A stretch of DNA of 64,000 nt from contig OW121848.1 in assembly GCA_933228895.1 (NCBI GenBank), forward strand, positions 155,202,688-155,266,687, in the 5' to 3' direction. The position numbers were made by a program, and so were the translations under genes. The DNA comes from Platycnemis pennipes (taxonomy: Eukaryota > Arthropoda > Insecta > Odonata > Platycnemididae). The notes beneath the pieces were generated by a model. That model had not been told where the DNA came from. It did not search any database and saw nothing but the letters and a program-made list of their open reading frames with translations. Shown here in pieces: positions 10,461 to 20,404 of this stretch (its first letter is position 1; every line of letters begins with the position of its first letter).

Positions 10461-11470
10461 CTTGCCTCTTTACCTCTTATATCCTTACTGAGATTGGGAG
10501 GTTGTCATTCATGGAAGTCTGGGCGTGGAGCACATTCTTATGGTGCCTGGCTTCCAAATCAGCGTCTTTTTCGAGGTGTTTAAGCCGAAATACTCCATTA
10601 AACTTTTGTTCTACAATAACTATTTTGAGGCTCAAAGGTGGGGGCTTCAAAAAGAAATGAAACTCACCTCTTTCTCTTCTTTCCTCGAGGGTATCGCTCC
10701 GTCAGCGGCCCCGAGAGACTACCAAACGGAGCTACGTTGTTAAGAGGGCGGGGGAAGCGACGGAGCATTTTAATACAAGGATCGATGACAACAAGACCCG
10801 ATGGCCACTTGCACAGCGACGAAAGTGAACTCTTCTGTGTATTTCAGCTCTTTGGGACGAAAGACTTCTAAAACTTTTGCAAAGAGGTCTCCGGACGAAT
10901 TTTAGACGCAAAACCCGATAGCAACCAAACGTTCCATGAATACATGCAACGTGGAATTGCAAACTGAATACCTACATGGTGAAGAATAAAGCGAGGGACA
11001 ATTCAAAATCTATAAAGGGTACGATTGAACAAAGAGTGTCAGGATTAACTTCGGGGAATGCTATATTTTCGAATAAGAAAGAAAAACTTGGAAAATAATA
11101 TTATCCACGTAATTTTAATACCACCACCGACCAAGGTTTCAACGTATCGCCGCCATTTTCAAGAGAAGGAAGGAGAACTGTGTGAATAATAGTGCCTAAA
11201 TATATAATATGTATATTTAGTAGTGTGTGGATCATAGTATATATAGTAGTGTTGGCATTAAAATTTGTGGATAATACTATTTTTCATGTTTATCTTTCTT
11301 ATTCAAAGACGGTAGGATTCTTTACATCAAATAGCCAAGCGTGTCATCGAGGGATAGATATATAACGCCTGCCGCAACAGCAGCGTTACCGTAAAATGTT
11401 CTTCCAGAAGAAAATCCACAGGTCACAATCTGACGATGGGTATCAAAATTACGTATTAATAAAGGAAACT
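10461..11470. other. Unassigned sequence, no gene seen
   Basis: Frames at 10525-10743, 10638-10871 (plus) and 10732-10962 (minus) overlap one another and have no known motif. An AT-rich stretch lies at 11190-11290. Confidence 0.3.
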
Positions 11471-11472
11471 GA

Positions 11473-11632
11473 TGCTAACCATCTAGCATCTAGCTACAAG
11501 TGACCCTTTTATCTAAAATGTTTCCATGTAATAGCCTAGTTGCATGTCATTAGTGCATGTGTGGTGATCTTCACCCCCTACCACACACCCTTGCGGTGGC
11601 TTGCAGGGTATTGCGTAGATGTAGAAGTATGA
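11473..11632 (+). mobile_element. LINE-A2 3' tail
   Basis: It carries the A2 UTR words CTAACCATCTAGC, TTCCATGTAATAGCCTAGTT and GCATGTGTGGTGATCTTCAC, then CCCCCTACCACACACCC, GGTGGCTTGCAGGGTATTGC and GTAGATGTAGA. Confidence 0.8.
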
Positions 11633-11759
11633 AACTAATTCAGTCACGAGTGGAAGGAGTACTTGAAAGACGAAATCATCTGCGTAAGGACAAAGAATAG
11701 TAAAACTGACCACGTGGGACATAAACGGACGCCACCCACATCCTGAAATCACTCGATCT

Positions 11760-12220
11760 AAAACGGTTGGTAACACTGTTCGGAAGATCAGCCCCTCCGG
11801 AAGAGGGCGCCGCCGCCGCGCCGCGGTCTGTTCGCCCCTCGTTCACGCCCCCGCCTCCAGAGTTAACTCACTCATTCGGTCATTCATTCATTCACCCACT
11901 ACTCATTCGTCGAGGGGCCGCCATTTCACGGGTCGCCATGGTGCTCCGCTTACGGTTGATGTCAATATTGACACACGTGTTCATCCATTTCCGCGAGTGG
12001 AATGGACGCTGGGCATTGGCTGACGAACGCGTCCGTCTGGTCGGGCCATCTCGATAATCACTATGGGAGAGAGGATCGGAGAACGTCTGGGGAGCCCTTT
12101 CTCCATACGGAATAACAATTCGGCCACACGACGTCGTCGTTCTCCACTTCGGGTCTTTTCTCCGAACGGAGGCAAAATTGGAGAAGCAGCAGCATTTGGA
12201 GAGTGAAATACAACCTGAAC
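11760..12220. other. GC-rich patch, no gene recognised
   Basis: GC-rich with GCCGCCGCCGCG at about 11809-11823. Frames on both strands (96 codons plus, 113 and 64 codons minus) overlap each other and show no known motif. It may be a promoter-like CpG region, but no transcript structure is visible. Confidence 0.25.
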
Positions 12221-12223
12221 ATG

Positions 12224-12753
12224 ATGGGGTCAATTACCATATTTTTTATTGCCGAATCTGATAGAGTTTGTAAAATAAAAAGACACGTATTTTTCCGTTT
12301 TTTGATCCGTCGATTATTTCTCGAGTTATAAGAGGCGAAAAACTGATGTTTTTAACCCTTTCGGAAAAGTGGGCGTGGTGCAACCTCTGACGTATAACGA
12401 CTTCGTCCAATCACAACTGAGCCCGCGAAGCTACTTTGCCTTATCACAATTGGAGGGACACAGCTGACTCTGCCAATAGGAGTAGTTGCGACAGCATCTG
12501 TGGGAGCAGACCTTCCGAGAACCCCCCTCCACTCCCTTCCCTTGCCTTAACAGCAGTCAAGGAGGGGGGGAAAATTACGTCAATGTTATCACAGCAGCGG
12601 GGGCGTCACCTTTTGCTTATTTAAATTTTTGATTCATGAGTGAATGGTTGTGGTTAGAAGATTAATTTTTTCACTAAAAAATTTTTTTTTTCGTTTCCAT
12701 CTAATGATTTCGTGTACGAAATTGCGATTTTGGTTCCGAGTAAACGCCCCCAT
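12224..12753 (+). mobile_element. 530-bp TIR element, copy 1
   Basis: It starts ATGGGGTCAATTACCAT and ends GTAAACGCCCCCAT, imperfect inverted termini of about 14 bp. The interior shares long words with the copy at 47412-47941 in opposite orientation: AACCCTTTCGGAAAAGTGGG, GACTTCGTCCAATCACAAC, ACAGCTGACTCTGCCAATAG, CACCTTTTGCTTATTTAA, AATGGTTGTGGTTAGAAG. It has no coding frame, so it is a non-autonomous element of the MITE kind. Confidence 0.75.
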
Positions 12754-14275
12754 TGTCCCCATGATTTACCGCAGACCTGATCCTGAATAATGCTCGATGT
12801 TCGCAAATTGAAGAGGCATTCCTGATGAATAAAGAAAAATAATTCATGTCTGCATCTTGCAAAGGTATTCAGTTAGGAGTGGTAAATGTTCGAGGAACAG
12901 AGGTATTTTTATAAAACGGTGAAGAAAAGTACTTTTCTGTTTTTTAAACAATAAATGTGAAACATGTGGTTGGAGGTGCTGGCATGAACTTTTGAAATCG
13001 TACGGTACCTTCCTCCTCTGCTTGGACATTATTTACTAAAGCTCCTCTTCTTGTATTTTATTGGCAACAAAGTGAGGCCAACATTTAAAAAAGAACTACC
13101 GTCAGCCCTGATTTGATCACCGAACTTGGTATTTCAGCAACAGATCTGCTCCTATCCATTTCATTATCTGCACTAACTACAATATTGTACTTCGACATAA
13201 CCATAGCTTAGGATGTAAATTTGACTCGAAAGCAAAAATTCTGTAATTATAAGGGACAAATCATTATATTACTTCAACCAACAAGCGAAAGGCGATTGCT
13301 GTCAGAAATATATGGAAATGTAGGCTTTGTAACGTTAGATGTAGGAGGAAATGGCGAAATGTCTTCCCACTACAGGGAGTATTTGAGCAAATAATATACT
13401 AACAACAATCTCTGTCTAGGCTGGAGTTTATGCCAAGCATGTGCTGGGAAAATATTTTTGATGCAACATAATTCATCCGGTGAGCATATTTTTACTTCAA
13501 AATTTAACGTCAGACCGTAAGTGTTTCAAGAAATGACCACTGGTAAATAATCTCAATTCAGGTTATTGCAATTCATTTGTTTCAAAATACTAGTATTCTA
13601 CTGCAGATTGCGACACCGTAATTTTCGTCCGAATTCACGCTCCTTTTAGTCATTGAAGAATTCAGGCACCTTCGATGGTTAATGGAACATGGCTAATTAC
13701 TAATGACTAATAAATTCAGACAGAGCTTATCATTTGAGCTATCCCTGAAAAGGGACGTAAAAAAATAATAGCGTGATTCGGGCGTCAGTTCAAAAACAAC
13801 ATCCTTCCGTGTACACAACACGCGAACAACATTGCCAAAATCTTCTTTTCTAATTCACAAGAGTTCTTGCATTTATCTTTGCTCCGCGGTATTATTCACC
13901 ACACATTTTAACACGTCTCCTCGTAAACTACTGAAAGACCAAGAAATCCTCGACAGACAGCCAGAGAGAAGTTGTGCTTCACCGCGCCAGAGAATTCGCT
14001 TCATTACGATTCCTAAGAGAGCCTTTCTCCGCTTTGAAGACGGAAAACAAGGCAGAGACAACCGGTAAACCACTGCCGGGTCGAAGGATCTCTCATTTGT
14101 TTTTCAGAACGCCTCGGCTGGATTTCACCAATTCCACAGAGTATCGACACAGTCCTTCGATCACGAGTGTTGCAAAAACAGAAGTCATAGAAAGAATCAC
14201 TTTTCACAAGGTGAAGCAAGGCTCTCTTGTCTTTCTATCTCTCCTGCTTCTCACTCAGTGATTCAACCCGAAGGT
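12754..14275. other. Unassigned sequence, no gene seen
   Basis: Only short frames with no recognisable domain (12844-13029 minus, 13832-14068 plus, 13974-14261 plus, 13873-14073 minus). No shared repeat was noticed. Confidence 0.3.
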
Positions 14276-14520
14276 TGGTCTTTGATAGGTGAGAGTAGAG
14301 CTCACCCCGTACTAAGCCAATGGCGTGTGAAATTCACACATTCAGGATAGGGCGGCCAGTTCCTTTCCCTGGGCCATCTGCAATTTCCTACGAAGTTCTG
14401 ACACTCAGAAAATTGAATCGCGAGGATTTTAGATGGGGGTGTCCAGAAAGGCTCTTGCTGGGACCCTCCGGTCAGTAGCCCAGTGGCCCTACCCACTAGG
14501 TCAACACGACTCCCTCTAGC
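14276..14520 (-). repeat. Possible tRNA-derived SINE (antisense)
   Basis: On the minus strand the sequence from 14520 starts with GTCGTGTTGACCTAGTGGGT, an A-box-like head, followed by CTACTGACCGGAGGGTCCC in a tRNA-like position. The B box is decayed, so this is tentative. The rest of the body is not seen elsewhere in the window. Confidence 0.3.
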
Positions 14521-15456
14521 TTCTAAGAGGGTAATTTGTTACCCTTTACGGTCCCTCCTCAGCATTTTACCACAACAGGGAATCTTTTAAGGGAGTGTTG
14601 TTCTTAGCATAATTCTATGTAGAATGTTCTGGTTTTGTTTATCAAGTGGATTGTTTTTACGTGTCGTGTAATTGAGTGTGAAAGTTCTATATAGGGGATT
14701 AATAGTATTTTAACCGGTTTTCTTAATTTGAGTATGGCATTTAGAAAATATTGAGTTGGAGGAATCTAACTGGGAGTTTAATTTTTGTTAACTGGTTTAA
14801 CGAGTTTGTCAATGATTTGTAGGAACCTCAGTAGGAACGTTGCTTTTGCATTATGGGAGAGCTATGGTTTGTTTAGAATATTGAGCCGCTGTTGGGAAAG
14901 GAATTTTGGTGAGGTTAGTGTCAAGCTGAATTATGGAATGGAGGATTTTCACTTTCCTGGGTTTCGGAATGAAGTTTGTGGTTGAATCAAGAATGATTTG
15001 GGGTGGATGAATTGATGAATTTGGTATGGGTTTCCAGAGGGAGTTGAATGGAGGATTTGGGTGAAGGTCTATGGATTTTTTTTAAAGGTTATGCATTTGG
15101 CGAAGAAAGGCTGATCCTGGTCCATCAATTTGTAGTAATACTGCATCACCGAACATACCGGGCTCTTTTGCCTTTTTTGGTGGAGGTTGGTATGTTATAA
15201 GGAAGATAAAATTACGTGCTGGTATTTTTATCTTTTGGAATTTTTACAAAGGCTATTTTACTAGGGATTTTAATTCAGGGCTAATTTGAGGAGAATGTTT
15301 ATTTTTATAGGGAATGTAATTTAGGTAGAAAGGTTCTTTTATTTTGTGTAGACGGAATAATCCACTTTTAAATTCGTAGATCATATCGGAACCCCCTCTC
15401 ATGCTGATAACTGAGGAAGAGTACTTGGATCCCAGCCGGACATCGGCCACACTCAC
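14521..15456. other. Unassigned sequence, probably intronic
   Basis: A T- and G-rich region without a recognisable frame. It lies directly downstream, on the minus strand, of the Sidekick-like exon, so it is inferred to be intron. No continuation of the Ig domain (a W followed later by a D-x-G-x-Y-x-C motif) was found. Confidence 0.35.
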
Positions 15457-15564
15457 CGAGTGCCTTGCAGTAGAGGATCTTGGTGTGTCCTTCCGCCACG
15501 ACGCTACTGGATGCAGACTGGTTGCCCGTGAACCTCGGTGCCTGCACGTCCTCCAACAGCGCCA
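15457..15564 (-). CDS. sdk: Spliced exon of an immunoglobulin-superfamily gene, probably sidekick
   Basis: Read on the minus strand, a pyrimidine-rich tract (CTTCTCTTCCTTTCTTCC) leads into acceptor TTACAG, then 108 bp of open frame, then donor G|GTGAGT. The exon starts two bases before a full codon and ends after the first base of a Gly codon, so both introns are phase 1, typical of exons encoding Ig modules. The frame reads ALLEDVQAPRFTGNQSASSS then VVAEGHTKILYCKALG: the first strands of an I-set Ig domain up to its first Cys. Known family: insect Sidekick proteins have a very similar start to their first Ig domain (VQAPRFT..., TKILxCxALGYP), from memory. Sidekick is a homophilic adhesion molecule of epithelial junctions and synapses, with Ig and fibronectin III domains. 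No neighbouring exon was recognised, so identity rests on about 36 residues. Confidence 0.65.
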
Positions 15565-15715
15565 CTGTAAGGAAGAAAGGAAGAGAAGATGTTAAAGTTA
15601 ACTCTCATACCCATAGATACTCACATCATTCAAAAATAAATAGATCATTACAAGGTGCAATAATGGACTGTGAACGTGATTGTTTTCACCATAAATGCAA
15701 TGAGGGATATAAATA
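15565..15715 (-). other. Presumed intron upstream of the sdk-like exon
   Basis: The first 40 bases carry the acceptor and its pyrimidine tract. Nothing else was recognised before the LINE-A copy. Confidence 0.4.
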
Positions 15716-16054
15716 GCGGTAAATATGTCCAATACGAGTGATTGAATCCATAGCATACGTAAGTTGCATGTTGGTGTAAGGACTTGAAGGTAACCCAACT
15801 AACAGTACGTTTTTGCATGCGTAATTTGCTATTTTTATCTTTTTATGTTGGTGTAAGGACTTGAAGGTAACCCAACTAACAGCACGTTTTTGCATGCGTA
15901 GTTTGCTATTTTTATCTTTTTAAATATTGCAGTTTAGACTAATTTATTAATACTAATCCTTTTAACTGCAAGATATGTAGTGCATGTTTGGTGAGAATTC
16001 ACCCCCTGCCACACACCTTTGAGGTGGCTTGCAGGGTATTATGTAGATGTAGAT
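15716..16054 (+). mobile_element. LINE-A1 3' UTR with internal 77-bp tandem duplication and complete tail
   Basis: It starts at the GCGGTAAATATGTCCAATAC end of the coding part and contains two copies of a 77-bp unit (15768-15844 and 15845-15921; two visible differences). It ends CCCCCTGCCACACACC...GGCTTGCAGGGTATTATG and GTAGATGTAGATG. Confidence 0.85.
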
Positions 16055-16198
16055 GAGGGTGGGAATACCTGCTTATAAAAGAATGATCGAGCTGCACACG
16101 TTCGCGTAACGTTAACTACAAGTATTCGTTATGTTATTGTTATTCGTAGGGGACGACTGGAAACTGAAGCCTTTAGGGACAGAGAGGTTAGGTGGGAA

Positions 16199-16250
16199 GC
16201 TGCATCTACATAATACCCTGCAAGCCAATATAAAGGTGTGTGGCAGGGGG
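16199..16250 (-). mobile_element. LINE-A 3' terminus, short antisense piece
   Basis: GCATCTACATAATACCCTGC, AAGCCAATATAAAGGTGTGT and GGCAGGGGG form the antisense stem-loop and tail, with no UTR beyond. Confidence 0.8.
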
Positions 16251-16588
16251 AATCTGAGTAAAGGGAGGAGTGTTTTAGGAAACGGAGAGAAACCCGACGT
16301 CGGCATTAGGATACTCTTGAAGAAAGGCGCCAAGGGGACCACGGCTCAACGTCCCATCCGACGGACGGAGTGCTGTAATGGAAGAGCTCTCCACAAAACA
16401 TTCAAGTGGGAGGATAGTGAAAACACACATTCTCCACAAAGGGCGTTCCACCAGGGTATTAGATTTCCATCAGACATAAGGATATTTTTGCACGAATGAG
16501 AGACGAAGTCGTACAGCTACGCATTAAAATCCAAATACAATGGTAGCCTGGAGATTTCGGAACGCAAAGACGACTCTTGGAGACGTAA
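16251..16588. other. Unassigned sequence, 122-codon frame of unknown meaning
   Basis: A plus frame (16131-16499) runs through the LINE-A remnant, so it is unlikely to be a real gene. No domain was seen. Confidence 0.3.
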
Positions 16589-16661
16589 CCGCCCACACTG
16601 AAGCCTATATATGGGACATAATGGGAAATATATGTAACATGTATGGGCTTCAGTGCGGGCG
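16589..16661. repeat. Imperfect hairpin, ~20-bp arms
   Basis: CCGCCCACACTGAAGCCTAT at the left and ATGGGCTTCAGTGCGGGCG at the right are near reverse complements around about 34 bp. It abuts the hAT-type insertion, which therefore lies at its right edge. Confidence 0.6.
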
Positions 16662-16669
16662 CATAAAGT

Positions 16670-16932
16670 CAGGCACGTAGCCAGGGGGTGGTGCTTCAGC
16701 CCCCCCCCCCCCCCCCGAGATTTTTTCCCAATAATTTTGTTGTTCTGATTTTAGCAGAGAGCTTTACCAGTGAGCAGAGTTAAGTATGGGCACTGTAAAA
16801 GTAAATACCAAGCAGTGAAAACTAAGGAAAGAGATTTATAACATGTCGGCACCGAATGTGCAAAACTGATTTGTTTCAAGTTACGCAAAGACTTAGCCCC
16901 CCCCCCGAAGAATATTTCTGGCTACGTGCCTG
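16670..16932 (+). mobile_element. hAT-type MITE, intact ends and 8-bp TSD
   Basis: A perfect 15-bp TIR (CAGGCACGTAGCCAG ... CTGGCTACGTGCCTG) encloses 263 bp, and CATAAAGT is duplicated at 16662-16669 and 16933-16940. An 8-bp TSD with CAGG-type ends is the hAT superfamily signature (established). The interior has two C runs (16699-16714 and 16899-16907) and no transposase. The segment AATACCAAGCAGTGAAAACT ... CATGTCGGCACCGAATG recurs in the copies at 19.2 and 31.8 kb. Confidence 0.85.
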
Positions 16933-17196
16933 CATAAAGTATAGCAGGCATGTTCAAGGACTCGCTGTGCACGCAAAGCAAGCTTCGTCGCGATAACGAG
17001 AGATACTACGTGCTTCAGTCCCACGACTGAACTTCGTCCAAAAATAAGATTGAAGTGTAATCTGCAGCCACAACGCCGTAATGCGGGGCATCGAATTCGT
17101 CATCACAAAGTACCAACTACAGCCAAGGGGAAGGGCGGAGGCCGTCGGAGGCCGTCGTAACTTGAACAAGCTCAGCGCTTAACCTCCCCTCATATC

Positions 17197-17702
17197 AGCA
17201 TAACCAGTCTGTTAGATGAACTAAAATGGGAATCATTATCAGACTGCAGGTTGGAAGGCTAGACTTAATCTCTTAAATGAATTCCTATATAGTATTTTCA
17301 CTTGTGACATTATAAAATAATTTTCGAACTCCCATTAACTATGGTAGACTGGATCATAATCATAAAATTACGGAAATTATTTTCCAAACTGACAGATTAA
17401 ACATGCCCTTCTTCTCTCTCACAATTAGGAAAATGAATAGCTGTAAATATATCCAATAGTATAGATACATGTGTATCAATGGATAACATAAGTAGCTGCA
17501 TGTTGGTATAAGCTAACCCAACTAACAGTATGTTCTTTTATGCCTGCTTCGCTATTTTTATCATTTATTAAATTGCTGATTTTAGACTAAAATATAATGA
17601 CTAACCCTTTTTATGCACGATATGAGTTGCATGTTTGTTTTGAATTCACCCCCTGCCACACACCTTTATGGTGGCTTGCAGGGCATTGTATAGATGTAGA
17701 TG
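17197..17702 (+). mobile_element. LINE-A1 fragment with complete 3' end
   Basis: It starts at the CATAACCAGTCTGTTAGATG (SVTSLL) position and keeps GGTAGACTGGATCATAATCA and AATATATCCAATAGTATAG. It ends CCCCCTGCCACACACC ... GGCTTGCAGGGCATTG with TAGATGTAGATG. The reading frame is heavily broken. Confidence 0.85.
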
Positions 17703-18064
17703 AAGAAGTGTCATTCCTTCATTTAATAACCCCGGAAAACAGTCCTATTCTCAGTTCTTAGAACGTTGACGGGATAAATGGAAGGTATGTAAATGATTTT
17801 CATGGATTTAAAACTTCAAGATAACTCGCATTTTCTGTTCTCACTGCATTAAACGAAAGACATCGATTAAGATTTTTGTAAAAATTGGTTACCACTAAAC
17901 TCTCCTGGTAATTGAAACCTCAACCCCGTACTTCTTAAATGATTTTTTTTCAAGCTGAATGAAAAGAAAAACTGATAATATGCATCCCACATGAAATTCA
18001 TAGAAAAGTCTCCTTAGGTACCTACGTAGTAAGAGTTGGTACTTTGGTGTATGTACGTGGAGCT
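17703..18064. other. Unassigned sequence, no gene seen
   Basis: AT-rich, short frames only. Confidence 0.3.
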
Positions 18065-18292
18065 TGTTTCGTGATAACTCACACCCTGCCACACACCCTC
18101 GAAGTGATTTGCAAGGGAGTCCGCAGATTGATAGAAACGGCAGCTACGGGCTCTAAATAAGATCAGAGAGATTGATTTTCGTACAGATAGGATCAAAATG
18201 ACATTTTTCCCGCGTACTATAAGAAAACATAATAGGCAGCATAGCAAAGGGGTAAGATTGTTGAGCAGTCAGCAGTACATATTTCACGTATT
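18065..18292 (+). mobile_element. Rearranged LINE-A2 pieces
   Basis: A 3'-terminus-like piece (ACACCCTGCCACACACCCTC, GATTTGCAAGGGAGT) is followed, not preceded, by an A2 coding and UTR piece (ATAAGATCAGAGAGATTGAT, CCGCGTACTATAAGAAAACA, ATAGGCAGCATAGCAAAGG). The order is opposite to that in an intact element, so two copies or a rearrangement are involved. Confidence 0.6.
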
Positions 18293-18296
18293 AACA

Positions 18297-19016
18297 TCTA
18301 CATCTACATAATACCCTGCAAGCCACCATAAAGGTGTGTGGCAGGGGGTGAACTCTCACAAAACATGCACTACATATCATGTATAAAATTTGTAATTAAA
18401 AATTAAAATAGCAAAGCATGCTGTTAGTTGGGTTAGCTTTAAGTCCTTATACCAACATGCAGCTACCAATGTTATCCATTGCTACATTCGTACTGGATAT
18501 ATTTACCCTTATTCATATCCCTAATAGTACGAGGAAAAAAGGACATTTTGAATCTGTCAGTTTGGCAATCAATTTCTCTAATTTTGTAATTATGGTCCAG
18601 CCTACCATAGTAAGTTGGGGTCCGCAAAATATTTTTAACATCAACACTGAAAATATGGTCTTGGAATTTATTTAAGAGATTAAGTCTAAATTTCAACCAG
18701 CGATCTGACAATGATTCCCAATTTAATTCATTTAATAGACTGGTTACGCTAATAATTTTATCATACCGGCCCTTTACAAATCTTGCCGATCTTCGTTGCA
18801 CACGTTCAAGTTCGTTATTTAGACCGATTTCGTAGGGATCCCATACACTGGCGGCATATTCCAAATGAGGTCTTACAAGGGAAAAGGACCTGATTTCTCG
18901 TACATGATCGTCACATTTACCCAATACTCTTTTGACGAATCCCAGCTTACGATTCGCTTGACCCATTATTTCACGTATGTGTTTACCCCAGGGAAGATCA
19001 TGTGTCATGTACCAAC
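18297..19016 (-). pseudogene. LINE-A1, long copy: C-terminal 180 codons and full 3' end
   Basis: The minus frame 18472-19020 (182 codons) is the longest uninterrupted LINE-A frame here. It reads MTHDLPWGKHIREIMGQANR, LGFVKRVLGKCDDHVREI, FSLVRPHLEYAASVWDPYEI, LERVQRRSARFVKGRYD, WESLSDRWLKFRLNLLNKFQ, TPTYYGRLDHNYKIREIDCQ, FFPRTIRDMNKGKYIQ and ends close to there. This is the thumb/C-terminal region of a non-LTR RT. The 3' UTR ends at 18297 with the antisense tail CATCTACATCTACATAATAC and the stem-loop. The RT palm itself is missing, so it is a 5'-truncated copy. It is a good reference sequence for the family. Confidence 0.9.
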
Positions 19017-19025
19017 CCATACATG

Positions 19026-19695
19026 GTAGGTAAATACAGAAAAAATATTTAGAAAAATGTAATCATAACCAATAATCCCTTAATTACTACGTAAATACTA
19101 ACCATCTAGCTACATGGGACCTTATTGAAATGTAGTAGCCTAATTGCATGTCAATAGTGCATGTTTGAGGATTCTTACCCACTGCCACACACCCTCGCTG
19201 TGCTGGCACGTAGCCAGAAAATAGCTTCGAAGGATGCTAAGTCTAGTGTAGCCCATATGGTCTAACCTAAAATCAGCCTTGCCCGTTCGGTACCAGATCT
19301 CTTCCTTAATTTTCAGTGCTTGGTATTTGCATTCACAGAGCCCATTCCTATCTATTTTCGCTGGTAAAGCTCACTGCTCACCTTATTATGAAGCAGTTAT
19401 TTTGACCGGCCCCAGAAAAGACTTTGAATGCATGCATACCTACATATCAAATTGAAAAGAACAATTATTAACCACACACATTCATCAAACTAGTGGTCAC
19501 ATTTCAAGACACTTAACACTTGAATTATACGCAGTTTAATCCGGATTATCATGCTCATTTAAAATCTGAACAATAAAATTTATTGGAAAAAGTTTCGGAG
19601 GGGGGGCTGAAGCCCCAGAAGCACTCCCCCACCCCTCCTCCTTGGCTACTTGCCTATCGCTGTGGTGTGCAGTGTATTGCATAGGTGTACATGCA
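19026..19695 (+). mobile_element. LINE-A2 3' tail, split by a hAT-type insertion
   Basis: TAGGTAAATACAGAAAAAAT, ACTAACCATCTAGCTACATG and GTGCATGTTTGAGGATTCTT lead to CTGCCACACACCCTCGCTGTG. The element is then interrupted at 19203 and resumes at 19657 with the duplicated TCGCTGTG, then GTGTGCAGTGTATTGCATAG. Confidence 0.75.
19203..19656 (-). mobile_element. hAT-type MITE nested in a LINE-A2 tail, 8-bp TSD
   Basis: TCGCTGTG is duplicated at 19195-19202 and 19657-19664. The ends CTGGCACGTAGCCAG and CTTGGCTACTTGCCTA are imperfect TIRs of the family at 16670-16932. The interior, read on the minus strand, carries AATACCAAGCACTGAAAATT and CGAACGGGCAAGGCTG like the other copies. It is 454 bp, longer than the 263-bp copy, with no transposase. 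Confidence 0.8.
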
Positions 19696-20404
19696 AAAGC
19701 GCATAACTTGCTTCAAGTTATAATTAATGGTAAGAGGCGTGCCTTCTAAATGACACCCAGTTGTAGAAAGCATGCTGCGTATTTAAACATAGTGTGAAAA
19801 TAGTAACTGGTCTTTGTTCAATTCTCATTATGAATTTCCTTCAAGTTACTTAATTTCGAGATACATACCGAAGTAGAACTTCAGTCAACATTCACCGCGG
19901 ATGCCTTGAGTTTCACGCGCGAGATTCCTAGGCCGATAAGGCAGCTTGGGCTTTCAAGGGAATATTAAACCCTCTTTTCTTTTGCCGTTGACTTCGAAGA
20001 AGGGAGGAATCGATTTTGGATCGTATCGAGCCATCGAAGACGATGGAGAAGAGGGGGATGGAAATGTTCGATGAAAGCGAGTCGGGGAGGAGGGTGTGGG
20101 AGGAAGTAGGTTAAGCAGGTTTAAGAAGGTGTGCACACCGTTCCGTTGAGCTCGGAATTAGAGGGTGAGGAGACGGCGACTGAACCATGGATCGCGTGCC
20201 ACGACTCGCGCGAGTGCGGAGGAGTGTTCCCTGGATTCCACAGTCGCTCTCGAAAGGTCGTTTTACACGGTCATTGAAACTGCGATAGTTGAGGTCACTC
20301 CCGTTTGAGAAGTCGTCCGCGAAAGTACGTGGCGTAGGAATACGCACACTTGACAGCTTTTTACGGTGCAATCATCGGCGCAGTATTTCAGCGACAATTT
20401 ATGT
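19696..20404. other. Unassigned sequence, GC-rich from 20030
   Basis: Minus-strand frames at 19954-20136 and 20111-20371 have biased composition but no recognisable domain. Confidence 0.3.

Noticed and set aside
1..15456. Further sidekick exons downstream of 15457 on the minus strand
   Set aside because: I looked for the next Ig strands (a Trp block and D-x-G-x-Y-x-C) and found none; the intron may run beyond the window.
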